Assembly (NCBI GenBank): GCA_034189655.1
Contig: JAXHUE010000034.1
Location: 1-18,372, forward strand
Direction: 5' to 3'
Origin: JAXHUE01 sp034189655
Lineage (GTDB): Bacteria; Chloroflexota; Dehalococcoidia; E44-bin15
Length of the DNA: 18,372 bases
Under the pieces are notes generated by a model. The model worked only from the letters and a program-made list of their open reading frames with translations, did not search any database and was not told where the DNA came from. The translations under genes and the position numbers were made by a program. Within the stretch, counting starts at the first letter, position 1. Every line of letters begins with the position of its first letter. This document shows, in pieces, positions 13,688-18,372 of this stretch.

Positions 13688-15554
13688 CACCAGCGCACCA
13701 GGGGGAGGTGGCGTGGCAGGCGGAGGAGAGGGCACCTTCCAGGTGGTGTTCCAGCCCTCCGGGAAGAGGGGCTCCTACCGCGGGCCGGTGCGGCTCCTGG
13801 ACGCCGCTCGCCGCGCCGGCGTGGGCCTGGAATCGGTGTGCGGCGGCGTCGGCGATTGCGGCCGCTGCAAGGTGATAGTGACCAGTGGCCCCACCTCGCA
13901 CCTCACCGGCATAGAGGAGGCGCTCTTGAGCGCCGAGGAGATCGCCCAGGGCTATCGCCTGGCCTGCTGCACCAGGGTATACGGGGATGCCGAGGTCTTC
14001 GTGCCCCCGGCACCGAAGCTCGATGCCCAGAGGCTCCAGGTCGAGTCCAAGGAGATGGCGCTGGAGGCGGAGCCGCCGGTCAGGGAGTACGAGGTGGAGC
14101 TCCCCGAGGCCACCCTCGCCGACATGCGCTCCGACCTGGGGCGGCTCTGCGATGCCCTCGCTGGCCAGGGTGCCCAGGCCGATGCCGTGGACTACACGGC
14201 GCTCAAGGCGACCTCGGCCGCGCTCAGGGAGGGGCAGTGGTCGGTACAGGTGGCCGTCAGGGGGAGAGAGATAGTGGCGGTATCGCCCACCGGGCGGGCG
14301 TCGGCGGGGCTGGGCATGGCCGTAGACCTGGGCACCACCAAGATAGCGCTCTACCTGGTGGACCTGGGCACCGGGAAGACGGTAGACATGAGGGGCATCC
14401 AGAACCCGCAGATACCCTTCGGCGAAGACGTCGTGTCCCGGCTTCAGACCATCATGGAGGACGAGGAGGCCCTGGGGCTGCAGAGCGCAGCGGTCTTAAA
14501 GGCCATAAACAAGGAGATCGCCAGGATGTGCCGCCGCAACGGCACCACTCCCCAGCGCATCCTGGAGGCCACCATCGTGGGCAACACCGCCATGCACCAC
14601 ATCCTGCTGCGGCTGCCCACGCGGCAACTGGCGCTGTTCCCCTTCGTCCCGGCGACAGACAGGCCGCTGGAGGTGAAGGCCCGGGAGCTGGGGCTGGCCA
14701 TCTCCCCCGGCGCCTACATCTACTTCCTGCCCCCCGTGGCCGGGTTCGTCGGGTCAGACCACGTGGCCATGCTCCTGGCAACCGGCGTATACCGCCACCA
14801 GGGCAACGCGCTCGGCATCGACATCGGCACCAACACCGAGATCGCCTTGAAGACGCCGGGCGGCATCACCGCCTGCTCCACCGCATCGGGCCCCGCCTTT
14901 GAGGGGGCGCGCATCAAGTGCGGGATGAGGGCCAGCCCCGGCGCCGTGGAGCGGGTCGCCATCGACGAGGGCGACCTGACGGTAGATATCAAGACCATAG
15001 CCGACGAGGCCCCCGTCGGCATCTGCGGCTCGGGCATCGTGGACGCCATCGCCGAGATGCTACGCGTGGGCCTAATAGACGAGAGGGGCAGGATCATCCC
15101 TGGCGGGCGGGGGGTGAGGCTGGGCCCCGCGGGGAGGCCTGAGTTAGTGCTCGCCGCCGCGGACGGCGGCCGTTGCCCCCAGGACATCGTCATCACCCAG
15201 AGAGACGTGGCCGAGGTCCAGCTGGCCAAGGGGGCCATCCGCACCGGGACCGACATCCTGCTGGGGCGCGCCGGCCTCGCCGCGGGGGACATCGACCGCG
15301 TGGTGATAGCGGGGGCCTTCGGCAGCTACATATCGCCCGCGGCCACCGTGGAGCTGGGCATGTTCCCCCGCCTGCCACTGGAGCGGTTCGAGCAGGTGGG
15401 CAACGCCGCGGGGGCGGGGGCCAGGGCGGTGCTGGTCTCCACGCGAGAGCGCTCCCGGGCGGAGCAGCTCGCCGCGGAGGTGGGCTACATCGAGCTCGCC
15501 GCCGAGCCCGATTTTCACCGCCAGTTCGCGCTCGGCATGAGGTTCGGGCGATGA
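13680..15554 (+). CDS. RACE-type reductive activator of corrinoid proteins (2Fe-2S + ASKHA, DUF4445)
   Basis: These enzymes use ATP to return accidentally oxidised Co(II) corrinoids to active Co(I). The 624-aa length matches the RACo/RACE group. A plant-type [2Fe-2S] domain (~20-105) has ligands C54, C60 and C63 and a fourth in 'ACCTR' (96-97). A middle linker domain follows, then an ASKHA-type ATPase domain from ~210: 'MAVDLGTTKIALYLVDL', 'LGIDIGTNTEIAL' (~378), 'GICGSGIVDAIAE' (~447) and 'VIAGAFGSYIS' (~541). It likely serves the two corrinoid proteins in this operon. The start ATG 13680 overlaps the regulator's stop. A GTG at 13710 after GGGGGAGG is an alternative and would remove a low-complexity Gly-rich stretch. 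Confidence 0.9.
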   Translation: MGSTSAPGGGGVAGGGEGTFQVVFQPSGKRGSYRGPVRLLDAARRAGVGLESVCGGVGDCGRCKVIVTSGPTSHLTGIEEALLSAEEIAQGYRLACCTRVYGDAEVFVPPAPKLDAQRLQVESKEMALEAEPPVREYEVELPEATLADMRSDLGRLCDALAGQGAQADAVDYTALKATSAALREGQWSVQVAVRGREIVAVSPTGRASAGLGMAVDLGTTKIALYLVDLGTGKTVDMRGIQNPQIPFGEDVVSRLQTIMEDEEALGLQSAAVLKAINKEIARMCRRNGTTPQRILEATIVGNTAMHHILLRLPTRQLALFPFVPATDRPLEVKARELGLAISPGAYIYFLPPVAGFVGSDHVAMLLATGVYRHQGNALGIDIGTNTEIALKTPGGITACSTASGPAFEGARIKCGMRASPGAVERVAIDEGDLTVDIKTIADEAPVGICGSGIVDAIAEMLRVGLIDERGRIIPGGRGVRLGPAGRPELVLAAADGGRCPQDIVITQRDVAEVQLAKGAIRTGTDILLGRAGLAAGDIDRVVIAGAFGSYISPAATVELGMFPRLPLERFEQVGNAAGAGARAVLVSTRERSRAEQLAAEVGYIELAAEPDFHRQFALGMRFGR

Positions 15555-15615
15555 TGAGCGGCCGCCTCTAGGCGCTGCCACCGCGGCCGGAGAGAAACGA
15601 TGGGGGCTTTGCCCG

Positions 15616-16518
15616 ATGCGCGATGATGTGAGGGCGGCATTCGAGGGCGGCATCCCCCGCCGGCTCCCCAGGGGGGAGCTGTGGCTCGGGGCCGACGTCT
15701 TCGCCGGGCTCGGCGTGGCCGACGACATCGGTGCCCGCCTCTCGCTGTGCGCCGACATGGGGATGGACCTGGTCGCCGTACCCGTGGGCGAGGCCCAGGC
15801 CCAGCCGTGCGGGCGCTCGTTCGCTGCCGCCGATATCGCCGCTGCCGCTGGCGGCGACCTGTTCGTCGTCGCCGTCGTGAGCGGCCCCTTCCAGCGCCTG
15901 GTTGAGAGGCTGGGCCTGCGCCCGGCGCTCGCCGCGCTGGGCCGGGGCGGCCCCAGGCCCGCCGCTATGCTGGGCGACGAGGCGCAGGGGGTGGGCCACC
16001 TGGTAGAGGCATGCCTGGGACAGGGGGTGGGTGCCGTGGTGCTCGCCGACGACCTGGCCTACGACAGGGCCACCTTCTTGAGCCCTGCCGACTTACGCCG
16101 CCTGGTGTGTCCCCTCTACCGGGAGCTGGTGGGCCTGATCCACCGCGGCGGCGCCTATGCCGTCCTGCACTCGGACGGGGACATCACACCCATAGTGCCC
16201 GACATCGTCTCGGCGGGGTTCAACGGCCTCTCCTGCCAGGAGGAGTGCTTAGACCTCTTCTCCCTGAAGCGGGCGTACGGCGCGGGCCTCACCCTGCTCG
16301 CCGGGATGAGCGGTGAGCTGTTGAGCGCGGCGTCGCTCCGGGCGCGGCACAGAGAGCGGTTCATAGAGACGGTGAAGGGCCTCGGCGGGGGTGGGGGGCT
16401 CATCTTGAGCTCCTCCTCTGGGCTCCACTCACCGCGCATGGTGCGGAACGCGCGCAGGCTCTATCGCCTGGCCGACGAGGCCCTCGCCGCCGCGGGGGGC
16501 CCGGTGTGGCAGGGGTGA
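15616..16518 (+). CDS. URO-D-superfamily protein 1, putative corrinoid methyltransferase
   Basis: This 300-aa protein is on the short side for the uroporphyrinogen-decarboxylase superfamily, whose MtaA/MtbA/CmuA branch moves methyl groups to or from corrinoid proteins. Typical features are 'LADDLAYDRATFLSPADLRR' (about residues 142-161), 'VLHSDGDITPIVPDI' (near 183-197), 'AGFNGLSCQEE' and a C-terminal 'GGGLILSSSSGLHSP'. Where MtaA/MtbA have a zinc-binding H-x-C-G, this protein has H-S-D-G (H185), so the metal site is altered or absent and the catalytic mode may differ. Its position between an activator and a second corrinoid protein supports a methyl-transfer role over heme synthesis. ATG 15616 has GGGGG 9 nt upstream. 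Confidence 0.78.
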   Translation: MRDDVRAAFEGGIPRRLPRGELWLGADVFAGLGVADDIGARLSLCADMGMDLVAVPVGEAQAQPCGRSFAAADIAAAAGGDLFVVAVVSGPFQRLVERLGLRPALAALGRGGPRPAAMLGDEAQGVGHLVEACLGQGVGAVVLADDLAYDRATFLSPADLRRLVCPLYRELVGLIHRGGAYAVLHSDGDITPIVPDIVSAGFNGLSCQEECLDLFSLKRAYGAGLTLLAGMSGELLSAASLRARHRERFIETVKGLGGGGGLILSSSSGLHSPRMVRNARRLYRLADEALAAAGGPVWQG

Positions 16519-16596
16519 AGGAGGTGCACCAGGGAAGAAGGGAGAGCGGGGATCCTCACCCGATGTGAACATACACCGCGATGAAAGGAGGAGTCT

Positions 16597-17247
16597 ATGC
16601 CCGACGCATCAAAGACACTGGAGGGGATCACGCAGAGCATCATCGAGGGCGACGACACCGCGGCCAGGGCGGGTGTGGAGCAGGCCCTCGCTAGTGGGAT
16701 CGCGCCCGTGGACATCCTGAACAAGGGGATAGTCCCCGGCATCCAGACCACAGGCCGGCTGTGGGCAGAGGGCCACTACTTCATGCCCGATGTCATCCTC
16801 GGCGCCGAGGCCTTCAAGGCCGCGACGAGTGTGATCGAGCCCCTGCTGAAGGCCGGCGATGCCCCCAAGGTGGGCACGGTGGCCATGGGGGTGGTCGCTG
16901 GCGACATGCACGACCTGGGCATCACCATCGTCGGCACCATGCTCCGTGGTGCCGGGTTCGAGGTGCAGGAGCTGGGGATAGATGTGCCCGTCGCCACGTT
17001 CATCGAGAAGGTCAGGGGTGGAGGGATCGATATCATCGGCATGGGGGCCTACATGACCACCACCATGCTGGTGATGAGGGGCGTGATCGACGAGCTGAAG
17101 CGGGAGAAGCTCAGGGACAAGGTCAAGGTGATGGTGGGGGGGGTGCCCCTCACACAGGAGTATGCCGACGAGATCGGGGCCGACGCCTGGGGCAAGGATG
17201 CCCTGGATGCCGTGGTCAAGGCAAAGAGACTGATGGGGGTGAGCTGA
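16597..17247 (+). CDS. Corrinoid (B12-binding) methyl-carrier protein 2, MtbC/MtaC-type
   Basis: This 216-aa protein is the usual size for the family. The cap domain has 'TGRLWAEGHYFMPDVILGAE' (52-71), and the B12 domain has GDMHDLG with D103, H105 and G108. 'GMGAYMTTTM' and 'VKVMVGGVPLTQEYADEIGA' follow. It is a paralogue of corrinoid protein 1, with the same block order and many shared motifs, but after the H-D-L-G it has Ile-Thr where protein 1 has Lys-Asp. A strong AAAGGAGGAG precedes the ATG. The next gene begins one base after its stop, so the URO-D protein at 17249 is likely its direct partner. Confidence 0.92.
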   Translation: MPDASKTLEGITQSIIEGDDTAARAGVEQALASGIAPVDILNKGIVPGIQTTGRLWAEGHYFMPDVILGAEAFKAATSVIEPLLKAGDAPKVGTVAMGVVAGDMHDLGITIVGTMLRGAGFEVQELGIDVPVATFIEKVRGGGIDIIGMGAYMTTTMLVMRGVIDELKREKLRDKVKVMVGGVPLTQEYADEIGADAWGKDALDAVVKAKRLMGVS

Positions 17248-17248
17248 A

Positions 17249-18372
17249 ATGGGCATGATGGAATCAGCGATCCAGGGGCTGCTCTATGCACAGGGGACGT
17301 ACCAGGGCGATCTCGACCCCATAGCCCGCATCGTGGCGACGATAAGCGGGAAGCCAGACCGCCCCCCGATAGCGGCCCAGATGCACGACCACGCCATGTA
17401 CCTGGCAGGGGTGCCGGCGAAGAAGTTCTACTACGATGCCCAGACCTTCTTCAACACCATGCTCTCGGTGTTCCTGTACTACGGCATGGACATGGCGCTG
17501 TTCTTCGGCGACGTGTACAACTTCGAGGTGGAGGCACTGGGGGGCACGATGATTTACGGGGAGAACTCGATGCCCACCGTGGACTTCACCGACCCGCTGA
17601 TTAAGGAGCCCAAAGACCTGCTCAAGCTGAAGACGCCCGACCTGCACCACGATGGCAGGATGCCCTACGCCCTCGAGGTCATGAGGCTGAACGCGCAGAT
17701 GGGCCTGGGGCTGGGGATGTTCTGCGCCCCCTTCAGCCTCGCCGTTGCCATGCGGGGCTACCCCGCCCTGATCAGGGACATGAGGCGCGACCCCCAGTTC
17801 GCCCACGAGCTGTTCACGTTCATCGTCGACGAAGTCCTGGTCCCCTACATCAGGGTCATGAAGGAGGACGTGGGCATCGCCGTTGCCATAGGCGCCGATG
17901 CCTGGTCGGCGTTTCCCAACGTGACGCCCCAGATGGGAGAGGAGTGGGTGGTGCCCTATGTGCTGCGGCTGCGCGAGGCCACCGCCCGCTTCGGCGTGTT
18001 CAGCGCGGCCATCGCCTCCCTCGACTACTGCGAGGAGCAGCCGGAGCGCTTCAACAACGACATCATCAGGAAGTGCCTCGACGCCCAGTCACAGGTCGTG
18101 GGCACGCCCATAGGCTTCATGGGGATGGGGCGCTGGCAGGACATCGATATCCGCGTGGTGCGTGAGTGGGCCCTGGAGAGGGGGGGAGAGCGGGGCACCG
18201 TCCCCATCATGGCCGGGGTCAACGCCCGCCTCCTCAGGGACGGGCCGGTGAACCGCATCACCGAGGTGATAAAGCGCTACGTAGACGTCCTGGGGCGCGA
18301 CGGCAGGATAGTGGGGTTTCTGGCCAACATCGCCGCCGACACGCCGCCGGAGCACGTGCACGCCGCCATCGC
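17249..18372 (+). CDS. URO-D-superfamily protein 2, putative corrinoid methyltransferase (partial, 3' end missing)
   Basis: The frame is open from ATG 17249 to the window end, giving 374 codons without a stop. Features are 'AQMHDHAMYLAGVPAKKFYY' near the start, 'FFGDVYNFEVEALGG', 'FCAPFSLAVAMRGYPALIRD', and a C-terminal 'NIAADTPPEHVHAAI', close to the P-P-E-N-V-x-A motif near the end of URO-D methyltransferases. Little is probably missing. The place where MtaA/MtbA have H-x-C-G seems to read 'SLDYCEEQPERF', so standard zinc ligands are again not obvious. The stop of corrinoid protein 2 and this ATG are separated by a single base (TGA-A-ATG), which suggests coupled translation and a stable pair. 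It is clearly different from URO-D protein 1. Confidence 0.85.
   Translation, partial: MGMMESAIQGLLYAQGTYQGDLDPIARIVATISGKPDRPPIAAQMHDHAMYLAGVPAKKFYYDAQTFFNTMLSVFLYYGMDMALFFGDVYNFEVEALGGTMIYGENSMPTVDFTDPLIKEPKDLLKLKTPDLHHDGRMPYALEVMRLNAQMGLGLGMFCAPFSLAVAMRGYPALIRDMRRDPQFAHELFTFIVDEVLVPYIRVMKEDVGIAVAIGADAWSAFPNVTPQMGEEWVVPYVLRLREATARFGVFSAAIASLDYCEEQPERFNNDIIRKCLDAQSQVVGTPIGFMGMGRWQDIDIRVVREWALERGGERGTVPIMAGVNARLLRDGPVNRITEVIKRYVDVLGRDGRIVGFLANIAADTPPEHVHAAI

Noticed and set aside
13838..14902. Open frame of 354 codons inside the RACE-type gene
   Set aside because: It is an alternative frame of a convincing 624-aa protein, very rich in Arg, Gly and His, with no domain signs.

Overview
The window is GC-rich and densely coded, with no rRNA, tRNA, CRISPR array or transposase that I can see. 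Gene content suggests a strict anaerobe with a flavin- and Fe-S-based energy metabolism and corrinoid-dependent methyl transfer. It combines a heterodisulfide-reductase (Hdr) complex joined to NADH-dehydrogenase-like subunits, an MvhD/FlpD protein, URO-D-family methyltransferases, corrinoid proteins and a RACE-type corrinoid activator. This mix is common in uncultured Dehalococcoidia (Chloroflexota) and some deltaproteobacterial lineages. I lean to Dehalococcoidia, but that is inference from gene content only.

Region 1 (1-7890, minus strand) reads as one operon transcribed right to left. It begins with four tiny single-TM proteins (53, 57, 69 and 65 aa). It continues with hdrC, hdrB, the N-terminal half of hdrA, a NuoE-like and a NuoF-like subunit, a fusion of a NuoG-type N-terminus to the C-terminal half of HdrA, and the start of an mvhD-like gene cut by the window edge. 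Joins are tight (GTGA and ATGA overlaps, 13-15 nt gaps). The predicted product is a cytoplasmic-face, possibly membrane-tethered, NADH-linked electron-bifurcating or electron-confurcating Hdr complex.

The most unusual element is a duplicated module: a 54-56 nt hairpin, a roughly 40-nt leader, and a gene start encoding the same N-terminal glycine-rich TM helix. It occurs three times in tandem, and the last copy is fused to HdrC. The hairpins differ by compensatory changes that keep pairing intact.

Region 2 (8090-10777, plus strand) is a two-component system: a NarL/FixJ response regulator with a good sigma-70-type promoter, then a membrane histidine kinase with GAF and PAS domains. It is divergent from the Hdr operon, and its 3' end lies 12 nt from a convergent CoA-transferase.

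Region 3 (10790-18372) has a family III (CaiB/BaiF) CoA-transferase on the minus strand, a 289-nt divergent control region, and a plus-strand operon. The operon encodes corrinoid protein 1, a TetR-type regulator, a RACE-type activator, URO-D-family protein 1, corrinoid protein 2 and URO-D-family protein 2 (cut by the window end). The control region holds a plus-strand promoter, TTGACG-N17-TATACT, whose -10 and start site are overlapped by the palindrome ACTGAA-N5-TTCAGT, a plausible operator for the TetR protein. A mirror-image TTGACG may serve the CoA-transferase. Together these genes look like a regulated system for taking a methyl group from an unidentified substrate to a corrinoid protein, with the neighbouring Hdr complex handling low-potential electrons.
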